A stretch of 64,000 bases of DNA from Algoriphagus iocasae. GTDB taxonomy: Bacteria > Bacteroidota > Bacteroidia > Cytophagales > Cyclobacteriaceae. The stretch covers positions 124,001 to 188,000 of the forward strand of contig NZ_JACIJO010000001.1 of NCBI RefSeq assembly GCF_014206875.1, in the 5' to 3' direction. The position numbers and the translations under genes are program-made. The notes beneath the pieces were generated by a model that searched no databases, was not told where the DNA came from, and saw only the letters and a list, made by a program, of their open reading frames with translations. Shown in pieces: positions 28,349 to 35,263 of this stretch (within the stretch, counting starts at the first letter, position 1; each line of letters opens with the position of its first letter).

Positions 28349-28945
28349 TTACGAAAGACCAATAAGAGAAATAAAGATCGAAAAAGATATTCCAAAATCT
28401 TTTTCAACGCCTTCTCTTAAAACTTTCATGGAACGCACCATATGTTTCTTGACGGCATTTCGGGAGATGCCTAGCTTTTCGGCAACTTCTTCATAGCTGA
28501 ACTCCCTTTCCCTGCACAGCTGCCAAACCTTTTGCGTCTGAGGCGGAAGCGTGGCAATAACAGACTGGATATAATCCAGGTACTCCTGTGTTAAAACCTG
28601 ATCATAGGTGGTCGTACTTACTGTATGGTAATGTTTCAGGATTTCAGCTTTGGCATTCATATCCACACTTGCCCTGCGCAGCATATCCAGTGCCTTGTTT
28701 TTAGCCAGGGTATACACCCAGCTGTGAAGCGACCTGATATGATCCATCCTGCCGCGGCTCTCCCATATCTGTAAAAAGATTTCCTGCCCAAGATCTTCTG
28801 ATAGTTCCGGTGATTTGAGAAACTTCTCCAGGAAAGTACGGATCGGATTGCGATAAGCCCTGTAAAATTCCACAAAAGCCAATTCATCTCCCTGGTTTAG
28901 GAGATGTAGCAATTCACGGTCAGTATAGGAGTGATTTCCAGACAT
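28349..28945 (-). CDS. ECF-type RNA polymerase sigma factor (FecI-like, SusCD-linked)
   Basis: The start is set at the ATG at 28945 (MSGNHSYTDRELLHLLNQGD); an in-frame ATG 16 codons upstream gives an unlikely hydrophobic start. The protein of about 198 residues has sigma region 2 (FVEFYRAYRNPIRTFLEKFL ... LGQEIFLQIWE ... LHSWVYTLAKNKALDMLRR) and region 4 (LPPQTQKVWQLCREREFSYE then EVAEKLGISRNAVKKHM). It should drive the susC/susD promoter when released by FecR. The coding region looks closer in base composition to fecR than to the DisA_N gene that follows it. Confidence 0.92.
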   Translation of the reverse strand: MSGNHSYTDRELLHLLNQGDELAFVEFYRAYRNPIRTFLEKFLKSPELSEDLGQEIFLQIWESRGRMDHIRSLHSWVYTLAKNKALDMLRRASVDMNAKAEILKHYHTVSTTTYDQVLTQEYLDYIQSVIATLPPQTQKVWQLCREREFSYEEVAEKLGISRNAVKKHMVRSMKVLREGVEKDFGISFSIFISLIGLS

Positions 28946-29169
28946 AAGCAGAGAACGGATTTCTGAATCTAGCAAAAAACAGAAAAAACTCAAAAAATGG
29001 GAGAGACCCTATCCTAAAATGAACCTGGAACAGGTGGTTTTTAGATTATAAGCGTTCTGATTTGAGCATTTTAGAATCAAGCTTTACTTAAATAAACTAA
29101 CCCTCCTTTTAGTATGAATAATCGCCAGATACTGCCATAAGAAATGTTTGCACTCAAAATTTAAAACAA

Positions 29170-29215
29170 CAGCAGAAAAGCGCAGCGAAATAAGGGGCTT
29201 TTCGCTTTTCTGCTG
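29170..29215. repeat. Inverted repeat with 13-bp arms
   Basis: Arms CAGCAGAAAAGCG (29170-29182) and CGCTTTTCTGCTG (29203-29215) are perfectly complementary across a 20-base loop. It lies in the 650-base gene-poor gap between the sigma factor and radC. It could be a terminator-like or recombination-linked structure; no gene ends just before it. Confidence 0.75.
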
Positions 29216-29234
29216 GAAAGGGGTAAAAAAGGGA

Positions 29235-29541
29235 CGGCATAAAGCCTCTCCCTTCGGTCGTTATTTATTCCGTTTCCTTTTTTCCTTGTGCAAGCCCCTG
29301 AATCGCCTGCTTTCTTTTTTGCTGTTTTTTCTTTTAAAAAGTAAACCGGGATCATCAGACGTGCATACAAATCAACTACAGATTATATGGGAATACATGC
29401 GCTGCTCAAAGGGAGTGGAGTTTATATTATTCTCATTATTTCGGTACAAAGTTAGGGAGCTTCCGCTCGGAGCGTCACGTAGACTACGGCATAAAGCCGC
29501 TTGCCTCGCTGCGCTATTTATTCCGTTTCCTCCTTTCCTTG
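29235..29541 (+). repeat. Pair of imperfect direct repeats of about 54 bp upstream of radC
   Basis: Copies at 29235-29288 and 29487-29541 both begin CGGCATAAAGCC and share TATTTATTCCGTTTCC followed by a pyrimidine-rich tail ending TTTCCTTG. Copies differ in the middle (TCTCCCTTCGGTCG against GCTTGCCTCGCTGCG). The CGGC-ATAAA-GCCG part can form a small hairpin. I see no real gene in 28,946-29,599; an open frame across it (29148-29582) reads through the repeats and looks spurious. Confidence 0.75.
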
Positions 29542-29599
29542 ACTCCCGGAGTCCCTGGGACAGCACCATAAATAATTTCTAATCTTAAATGTTATTGTT

Positions 29600-30064
29600 A
29601 TGGAAGCTGTAAAACAAAATTTCAAAGTAGCTGAAATCAAACTGTCGTATCATCCTAAAGTCCTTGCAAGCCACTGGCCTAAAGTAAAATCAAGTAAGGA
29701 TGCCTATAAGATCCTTCTGGAAAACTGGGAGGAGGGTACGATTAACCTGTTTGAGGAGTTTAAAATACTTTTACTGAATTCCGGGAACAAGGTAAAGGGA
29801 ATTGTGCCTATCAGTCAGGGCGGAATTGCAGGTACACTAGTGGATCCAAAGATTGTATTTGGAGTAGCTCTTAAATCGGCCTGCCGGTCCATTATCCTGG
29901 CTCACAATCATCCCAGTGGCAATACAAATCCCAGTCAGGTGGATATTGCGCTCACAGAAAAAATGGTTAAAGTGGGTAAGCTTCTGGATCTGGAAGTTAT
30001 AGATCACATTATCGTAACCAGCAACGGGCATTACTCTTTCGCTGATGAAGGAATGATCCGCTAA
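29600..30064 (+). CDS. radC: RadC-like JAB-domain protein
   Basis: A 154-residue protein consisting of the RadC/MPN+ domain alone, lacking the N-terminal helix-hairpin-helix part of chromosomal RadC. The metal-binding signature HNHPSG (about residues 102-107) with SQVD (about 112-115) is complete, so it may be an active JAMM-type metalloprotein. Short RadC proteins of this kind are typical of Bacteroidetes mobile elements, but their biochemical role is not settled. A strong terminator follows immediately. Confidence 0.88.
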   Translation: MEAVKQNFKVAEIKLSYHPKVLASHWPKVKSSKDAYKILLENWEEGTINLFEEFKILLLNSGNKVKGIVPISQGGIAGTLVDPKIVFGVALKSACRSIILAHNHPSGNTNPSQVDIALTEKMVKVGKLLDLEVIDHIIVTSNGHYSFADEGMIR

Positions 30065-30066
30065 TT

Positions 30067-30089
30067 AAAGGGGAATTGTCCCCTTTTTT
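30067..30089 (+). terminator. radC terminator
   Basis: AAAGGGG, a six-base loop and CCCCTTT, followed by a T-run, directly after the radC stop. Confidence 0.85.
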
Positions 30090-30184
30090 ATTCGAATAGC
30101 TACAAGACCGAACTCGGGTGTCAGTGTGATTGAAATGTAAAGGGGATTGGCAAATTGGCTCTGTTAACATGGCTGATTTTAATT

Positions 30185-30343
30185 ATGTATAAACCCCGAA
30201 AAAGCAAAAAATTAAAAGCTGAAGAAGTACAGGAAATTTATAACTCCCATGGTGAAAAACTTACCTTAGAGGATGCAACTAAAATCTTGTCTGAAGCGAA
30301 TAAGTTTTGTAAATTAGTTGTAAATCAATTGCTTAAATCATAG
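30185..30343 (+). CDS. Small basic protein immediately upstream of the serine recombinase
   Basis: A 52-residue protein starting MYKPRKSKKLKAEEVQEIYN. The frame extends ten codons upstream without an ATG. It is Lys-rich with two amphipathic helices, the second ending KFCKLVVNQLLKS. It stops two bases before the recombinase ATG, so the two are almost certainly co-translated. A recombination directionality factor or recombinase regulator would fit size, charge and position, but this is inference and no known family is recognised. Confidence 0.6.
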   Translation: MYKPRKSKKLKAEEVQEIYNSHGEKLTLEDATKILSEANKFCKLVVNQLLKS

Positions 30344-30345
30344 TT

Positions 30346-31899
30346 ATGAAAATTGCTGATTTATATGTCAGAGTAAGTACAGATGATCAAAAATATGGAT
30401 ATAGTCCCAGGGCTCAGGAGGAAGCTTTAAGGAAGTATTGTGAGACTCAGGGAATATCCATCCGAAAAGTGGTTTCCGAAGAACAGTCTGCCAAGTCCTT
30501 TGAAAGGCCTGGCTGGCAAGGGTTGTTATCGGAATGGAAGAGAATTAAAGGCAAAGGGATTGATCTAGTTCTTTTTTGCAAGTGGGACAGGTTTAGCCGT
30601 AATGCAGGAGATGCTTACGCAATGATTAATACGCTTAGAAAATTGGGTATTGAACCTCAGGCCATAGAGCAACCCCTTGATATGAAGGTGCCAGAGTCAA
30701 AAATAATGTTGGCCATTTACCTGGCTACTCCAGAAGTGGAAAATGATCGAAGAGGATTGAATATATTTTTTGGCATGAGAAGGGGGTTAAAGGAAGGCCG
30801 TTACTTACGAATGGCTCCCGTTGGTTATATAAATAAAGCAGAGGGCAGGAGAAAGTATATTGAGCCTGTTGAACCTGCCGCTAGCCTTATAAGGTGGTCT
30901 TTTGAGACCGTTTTGTCAAATGTATATCCTGTCGATAAAGTTTGGGAAATGGCCAAGGAAAAAGGCTTGAAAACCAGTCGTGCAAACTTTCACAGGATGT
31001 TACGAAATCCGATTTATTGTGGAAAGATCCTTGTCCCGGCCTTTGAGGATGAAAATGAAACTCTTGTAGATGGTCTCCACAAAGAAATTGTGACTGAAGA
31101 TGAATTTTTGAAAGTACAATATATCCTTGCCAATAATGGTAGACTGCCTGTCCACACAAAAGATCAAACGGATGATAGTTTCCCTCTTAGAGGTCAGATT
31201 TTATGCCCTGAATGCGGTAGTGTTCTAACAGGAAGTGCCTCTAAAGGACGTACCAAAAGATATTACTATTACCATTGCAAATCTTCGTGCGGTTATCGTT
31301 CAAGAGTCCATGAAACTCATGATAGACTTGTTAGTGAGCTTAGGAAATTTAGCTTGAAGAAAAGCACAAAGGAGGTATATGAGAATATCCTGACAAAGTT
31401 AATTGAAAGTACATTTGAAAATGGACTGAATCAAAAAAAGGTACTTTCCGAAAAGATAGAGGATGAACAAAAGAGGCTTAAAAATGCACGCGATTTACTT
31501 TTATCCGGTGACTTAGATGGAACAGATTATAGAGAGATAAAAGAAGAGTGCAACGATAAAATAAACAAACTGGAGCAAAAATTGATTTCTTTGAATGTTC
31601 CGGTTTCTTCGAAGTACACTAAAGATGTTATAAATCAGTCGATTAACAGGTTGTCAAGCCTCGATGAACTGTTTGTAAATGGCACCACCGCTCAAAAAAG
31701 AATACTAATTGGTTCGATTTTTCCCGAAAAATGGTGTTTTGAAAATTCTAAAAGTCGAACCACAAGAATTAATTCTGTAGTCGAGTGTATGTACTTGATA
31801 GATAGGGATTTAATTAACTCAAAAAAAGAGAGAAAAACGAAAAATTCGTCTTTCTCTCACTGGGTGGAGCTGGCGAGATTCGAACTCGCGTCCAGATAA
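30346..31899 (+). CDS. Large serine recombinase; C-terminus runs into ssrA
   Basis: A 517-residue integrase. The N-terminal resolvase domain (about 1-150) has the catalytic serine in YVRVSTDDQ (Ser11) and RFSRNAGDA. The recombinase domain follows (about 165-260, with MLRNPIYCGKI). A zinc ribbon (CPECGSVLTG ... YHCKSSC, about 287-315) and a long coiled coil (about 340-425) complete the large-serine-recombinase plan. The last residues, WVELARFELASR, and the stop codon are encoded by the antisense of the tmRNA 3' end. It should catalyse integration and excision at ssrA. The native C-terminus in the excised element would therefore be different. Confidence 0.93.
   Translation: MKIADLYVRVSTDDQKYGYSPRAQEEALRKYCETQGISIRKVVSEEQSAKSFERPGWQGLLSEWKRIKGKGIDLVLFCKWDRFSRNAGDAYAMINTLRKLGIEPQAIEQPLDMKVPESKIMLAIYLATPEVENDRRGLNIFFGMRRGLKEGRYLRMAPVGYINKAEGRRKYIEPVEPAASLIRWSFETVLSNVYPVDKVWEMAKEKGLKTSRANFHRMLRNPIYCGKILVPAFEDENETLVDGLHKEIVTEDEFLKVQYILANNGRLPVHTKDQTDDSFPLRGQILCPECGSVLTGSASKGRTKRYYYYHCKSSCGYRSRVHETHDRLVSELRKFSLKKSTKEVYENILTKLIESTFENGLNQKKVLSEKIEDEQKRLKNARDLLLSGDLDGTDYREIKEECNDKINKLEQKLISLNVPVSSKYTKDVINQSINRLSSLDELFVNGTTAQKRILIGSIFPEKWCFENSKSRTTRINSVVECMYLIDRDLINSKKERKTKNSSFSHWVELARFELASR
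31821..31858 (-). terminator. ssrA terminator, inside the recombinase coding region
   Basis: On the minus strand, directly after the tmRNA 3' end, two 14-base arms pair imperfectly (31845-31858 with 31828-31841), followed by TTTTTTT. The same bases encode recombinase residues just before the tail. Confidence 0.75.
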
Positions 31900-31900
31900 G
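31855..31900. other. Probable ICE right attachment junction (attR) at ssrA 3' end
   Basis: The recombinase frame passes into tmRNA sequence at 31,862-31,865. After the discriminator A of tmRNA (31865) the template gives CCCA rather than CCA. The exact crossover cannot be fixed without the left end or an empty site. Confidence 0.6.
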
Positions 31901-32263
31901 GAAACAACGTACCGTCTACATGCTTAGTCACCTGTTTGGTTTTCGACCGAAATATGCTGGATGACACACCTTGTCTCGGCTTAGCTATTGATCTTAGACC
32001 TGCTTAATAGCATCACAAGCCGCAACCCGATCAAGTCGACACCTCGGATCCGTCCGGACCAGATAACAGACGGTGAGATGTGGCTGGGGAATTACTCTCG
32101 TAACTCAACCCTTTAAGCGATCTATCCTGTTAAGGTTAGATTAGGCAGCCATGGCGTAAGAAGTTTCGCCAATTATAGTTCGTATGAATCTTTCAAGGCC
32201 GTACATACTCCAGCCTGCATGCGAGCCCGATCTTTACACTTACTGTCAATACCGGTCAGCCCC
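31865..32263 (-). ncRNA. ssrA: Transfer-messenger RNA (tmRNA)
   Basis: The 5' end GGGGCTG (32263-32257) pairs with CAGCTCC (31872-31866), giving the alanyl acceptor stem with the usual G-U pair. The T-arm GTTCGAATC is intact. A tag frame encoding GETSYAMAA followed by TAA lies at 32170-32141, preceded by the usual A/T-rich resume region. tmRNA rescues stalled ribosomes together with SmpB. The encoded bases after discriminator A are CCCA, so a correct CCA end would need CCA-adding enzyme. Length about 399 bases is normal. Confidence 0.95.
32141..32170 (-). other. tmRNA tag reading frame (GETSYAMAA)
   Basis: Nine sense codons, GGC to GCC, and TAA encode the proteolysis tag GETSYAMAA, close to the GETNYALAA type of Bacteroides. 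Confidence 0.9.
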
Positions 32264-32279
32264 ATTTGAAATAGGATGA

Positions 32280-32310
32280 CAAAAGTAACCTAATTTTAGT
32301 TCCATAGAAA
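32280..32310 (-). promoter_or_regulatory. ssrA: Candidate ssrA promoter
   Basis: On the minus strand TACTTTTG (32287-32280) fits the Bacteroidetes TAnnTTTG box. A TTTC lies 19 bases upstream as a weak -33 element. It ends 16 bases before the mature tmRNA 5' end. Confidence 0.55.
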
Positions 32311-32537
32311 TGATTTGGAGAATTTGGTGAGGGTAAGTTTAGAAAGACTTTGGATCAGCTCACGGTCAACAGTCGACCGTCGACATCATTACTAATTATC
32401 TTTGAAAACATTTTCCTGTTTTTCGTTCTTAAAATCTGTCAATAGCATGCTATTCAATCTCAATACTTTATGGAAAATCTTTTGAATTGGTCAAATTTCT
32501 AGGTTTTCCTATAAAGAGATTTTTATATCTTGCGGTG

Positions 32538-33683
32538 ATGGAAAACTTCGTCGTTTCGGCAAGAAAATACAGACCGGCAGATTTTAAAAGCGTAGTAGGG
32601 CAGCAACATATCACTACCACGCTTCAAAATGCCATTAAAAACAATCACTTAGCTCAGGCTTTCCTTTTTTGCGGACCTCGAGGTGTAGGTAAGACTACCT
32701 GTGCCCGAATTTTGGCAAAGACGATCAACTGTGAAAATAGACAGGCTGATCAGGAAGCTTGTGGTGTTTGTGAATCCTGCGTTTCTTTCAAAAACAACAG
32801 TTCCTTCAATATCTATGAGCTCGATGCTGCTTCGAATAACTCCGTAGATGACATTCGTAACCTGGTAGACCAGGTTCGATACGCTCCTCAAAAAGGTCAA
32901 TACAAAGTCTACATCATTGATGAGGTTCACATGCTTTCCAATCAGGCTTTTAATGCCTTTTTGAAAACCTTAGAGGAGCCGCCCAAGTATGCTATCTTTA
33001 TTTTAGCTACTACTGAAAAGCATAAAATCATTCCTACCATTCTTTCCCGTTGTCAGATTTTTGATTTCAACAGAATTCAGATCAAGCACATTTCGGAACA
33101 TCTGAAATATATCGCTGAGAAAGAACAGGTAGATTATGAAGAAGAGGCTTTAAGACTGATTGCTACGAAAGCAGATGGAGCATTGAGAGATGCTTTGTCT
33201 ATTTTCGATTTGATAGTGACTTATTCTGCAGGGAAAAAAGTCACCTACCATGAAACCATTGATAATCTCCATATTCTGGATTATGATTATTATTTCAAAG
33301 TGGTCGATGGCTTATTAGAGGAAGACTTGTCAAAAGTTCTTTTGATTTTTGATGAGATTCTGAAGAAAGGCTTCGATGGCCATAACTTTATTGTTGGTCT
33401 TTGTGAACATTTCAGAGATCTTTTGGTAGCCAAAGATCCATCTACAGTGGAATTGATCCAGGTTTCTGAAAATGCCAAAGAGCGATACCTTCAGCAGACA
33501 GAAGCAGCTTCTGTTTCATTTTTACTCTCAGCATTGAATATCGCCAATCAATGCGATATCAATTACAAGACTTCGAAAAATCAGCGATTGCACGTTGAGC
33601 TTGCCTTGATGAAAATAGCCAAATTGCCTCAGGCATTTAAATTGGCTACGTTGATCTCTGAGGAGTCAAAAAAAAAAGCCTGA
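32538..33683 (+). CDS. dnaX: DNA polymerase III subunit gamma (zero-frame product of dnaX)
   Basis: The start is the ATG at 32538 (MENFVVSARKYRPADFKSVV), the conserved N-terminus; the frame is open 17 codons upstream. The 381-residue product has the AAA+ clamp-loader core: Walker A GPRGVGKTT at about residue 45, a zinc module (CGVCESC), the DEVHML box and sensor-1 LATTEKHKIIPTILSRC. It stops at TGA 33681 directly after a run of ten A (33668-33677). The lysine- and glutamate-rich tau extension continues in the -1 frame, so this gene should make gamma by normal decoding and tau by slippage. Confidence 0.93.
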   Translation: MENFVVSARKYRPADFKSVVGQQHITTTLQNAIKNNHLAQAFLFCGPRGVGKTTCARILAKTINCENRQADQEACGVCESCVSFKNNSSFNIYELDAASNNSVDDIRNLVDQVRYAPQKGQYKVYIIDEVHMLSNQAFNAFLKTLEEPPKYAIFILATTEKHKIIPTILSRCQIFDFNRIQIKHISEHLKYIAEKEQVDYEEEALRLIATKADGALRDALSIFDLIVTYSAGKKVTYHETIDNLHILDYDYYFKVVDGLLEEDLSKVLLIFDEILKKGFDGHNFIVGLCEHFRDLLVAKDPSTVELIQVSENAKERYLQQTEAASVSFLLSALNIANQCDINYKTSKNQRLHVELALMKIAKLPQAFKLATLISEESKKKA

Positions 33684-33698
33684 GTAAACCTTCCTCAG
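33668..33698 (+). promoter_or_regulatory. dnaX: A10 slippery run with downstream hairpin in dnaX
   Basis: Ten A (33668-33677) precede GCC TGA in zero frame. In-frame phasing gives A AAA AAA G, allowing a -1 slip, or a one-base insertion by RNA polymerase slippage. A small hairpin, CTGAG (33680-33684) with CTCAG (33694-33698), follows. Confidence 0.75.
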
Positions 33699-34252
33699 AA
33701 GAAACTCCCAAATCTTCCCCAGAACCTACGGCACCGGTAAAAAGTATTCCTGTGCAAAAGACCATGTCGATTCCGACCAGTTTGTCGCACACCAAAAAGA
33801 TCATTGCCGAAAAAGCAAAGATTGAGGAGGCGAAAATTGAGCAGAAGAAAGCTGAGGTAAAAATCGATGAACCGGTAAATGCCCTTCAGCTAACACAAGA
33901 AAAGCTGGAAGAGGTGATGCCCAAAGTTTTGGATCATTACAAAAATCAAAATAAGGTATTGGAATTGGCGATTTTGAACCAGCCTTCGAAAATGGAAGGT
34001 CACGAAATCTGTTTTGAGGTAATGGGGCATGTTCAGGAGGAAATCGCTCAGAAGATGAAGCCTGAATTACTTTCTTTGATCAGAGATCTAACCGGAGTAG
34101 GAAAACTAGCTATCAAATTGGTAGTAAAAGAAGAGTTGGAATCCACGAATAATAAACTCTATACAAGCTCGGATAAATTCAGGTTCTTAAAAGAAAAGCA
34201 TCCCGCACTTCTGGAGTTTCAGCGTAAGTTTGGACTGGAGACAGATTTCTAG
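33677..34252 (+). CDS. dnaX: Tau-specific C-terminal extension of dnaX, -1 frame
   Basis: The -1 frame is open from the A10 run to TAG at 34250-34252, adding about 191 residues. It begins SLSKPSSEETPKSSPEPTAP, a Pro/Ser linker, then a Lys/Glu helix and a C-terminal globular domain (VMPKVLDHYKNQNKVLELAI ... EKHPALLEFQRKFGLETDF) of the kind found at the end of Bacteroidetes DnaX proteins. An internal GTG at 33752 could be mistaken for the start of a separate gene. There is no other start or ribosome site for it, and DnaX would lack its C-terminus without it. Confidence 0.85.
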   Translation, partial: SLSKPSSEETPKSSPEPTAPVKSIPVQKTMSIPTSLSHTKKIIAEKAKIEEAKIEQKKAEVKIDEPVNALQLTQEKLEEVMPKVLDHYKNQNKVLELAILNQPSKMEGHEICFEVMGHVQEEIAQKMKPELLSLIRDLTGVGKLAIKLVVKEELESTNNKLYTSSDKFRFLKEKHPALLEFQRKFGLETDF

Positions 34253-35241
34253 AAGTCCAGGGAAATCCCAAAATTTATCAGATTTTGAAGCTGAACAGCT
34301 TGCTTGGAAGTGCCATCATCTTGGTTAATAAAAACTTCCTCATCATAAATTATCCTCGTTTCCATTCGGGTTGAAATGTACTTATTTACTTTCATTCGAA
34401 TGGTAGAATTGAAATTGACCACCATATTTCCAAATCGCTCGTAATTGGAGAATAGGTTTAAATCAGCTTTCCAGGTAATATTCTCCATCAATTTGATGTC
34501 TACTACCGAAGTGGCAAAAGACATACCCGCCTCAGCCCTGACATTTTCTCCAGGTATCACCCCAAAAGCCCCGACTTGGCTCAGGGAATCATTCATCACA
34601 ATGGTGAATCGACCGGTAAAAGGAGACAGGATTACAGAGAGCTTACTTTTATCCTCGTAGGTTTTTCTATAATTCAAACCCGTGGAGGATTGGACATAGC
34701 CAGGGGAAAGCAAATCCGAAATCTTTGTTCTTACATCATTTTCACTTCCAGCTGGCCTGGAATATTTATAACCAGCTAAAAGCTGGGTTCGCGCATCCAA
34801 CTGCGTCGATAGATAGAATTTCTCAGAAAGTTCACGGCCATAGTTACTGACAAAAATAAAGTTGTCATTACTTTTTCTGGTTTGAAAGTCACGATCTCCT
34901 TGCCTGGTCATACCCAGATTTATCGTGAGCTGTGTATCCCAGACTTTCTTTTCCTTTTTATAATTCGCATAAACAGAAACTCCGGAGTTCAGGGCAAAAG
35001 AGCTGGATCCACCGGCTGCCCAGTTGCTCAGAGTAACCTGTTGGATGTTGAGGTTATAATTTCCGCCAGTTTCCCAGAAAATCTCTTTCTTGGGTTCTTC
35101 TATCAAAAGAGAATCGCCAAGCATCAGCAATGTATCTCCATTAATCAAGACTGTGTCAGGGATAACAAGGCGGTCTTGGGCAAAAGCCTGCTGACCTAAA
35201 CCGATAAATAGAAATCCTATAATTAGGAGGTAATTACGCAT
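34249..35241 (-). CDS. DUF3078 outer-membrane-type beta protein
   Basis: A 330-residue exported protein: signal peptide MRNYLLIIGFLFIGLGQQAF ending AQ, then a short linker and many amphipathic strands. The pattern WETGGNYNLNIQQVTLSNWA followed by GGSSSFALNSGVS is characteristic of DUF3078. The protein is probably a beta-barrel in the outer membrane; function unknown. Its stop overlaps the dnaX tau frame by four bases, convergently. Confidence 0.88.
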   Translation of the reverse strand: MRNYLLIIGFLFIGLGQQAFAQDRLVIPDTVLINGDTLLMLGDSLLIEEPKKEIFWETGGNYNLNIQQVTLSNWAAGGSSSFALNSGVSVYANYKKEKKVWDTQLTINLGMTRQGDRDFQTRKSNDNFIFVSNYGRELSEKFYLSTQLDARTQLLAGYKYSRPAGSENDVRTKISDLLSPGYVQSSTGLNYRKTYEDKSKLSVILSPFTGRFTIVMNDSLSQVGAFGVIPGENVRAEAGMSFATSVVDIKLMENITWKADLNLFSNYERFGNMVVNFNSTIRMKVNKYISTRMETRIIYDEEVFINQDDGTSKQAVQLQNLINFGISLDF

Positions 35242-35263
35242 TCAAAAAAGAGAAATAATAGGA

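Larger units (their letters stand above)
1..31861. mobile_element. Integrative and conjugative element, right-hand part (left end outside window)
   Basis: A CTnDOT-like tra block (traE to traM), an RteC-family gene, a RadC-like gene and a large serine recombinase lie in one stretch that stops at the 3' end of ssrA, a common integration target. The tra block and SusCD region look visibly richer in G and C than the chromosome right of ssrA. No relaxase, TraN/TraO or coupling protein is visible; they would be expected past the left edge. The right boundary is inferred from the recombinase/tmRNA overlap, accurate to perhaps a few tens of bases. Whether every cargo gene (SusCD, RES/DisA_N) travels with the element is inference from position. 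Confidence 0.8.

Noticed and set aside
29148..29582. 144-codon open frame upstream of radC
   Set aside because: It reads through the inverted and direct repeats, has low-complexity Phe/Leu/Arg-rich translation and no family likeness.
29600..30064. Chromosomal-type RadC
   Set aside because: It lacks the N-terminal helix-hairpin-helix region and lies beside the recombinase, so it is the short mobile-element form.
31862..31899. LARFELAS as a protein domain of the recombinase
   Set aside because: It is the translated antisense of the tmRNA T-arm and acceptor, seen when frames run into tRNA-like genes.
32487..33683. dnaX as a pseudogene with a frameshift
   Set aside because: The gene is essential, the break is exactly at A10, and both gamma and tau products make sense. 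A sequencing error in the run remains possible.
33752..34252. Separate gene starting at GTG 33752
   Set aside because: The frame is open upstream to the A10 run and encodes the expected DnaX C-terminus, so it is better read as the tau extension.
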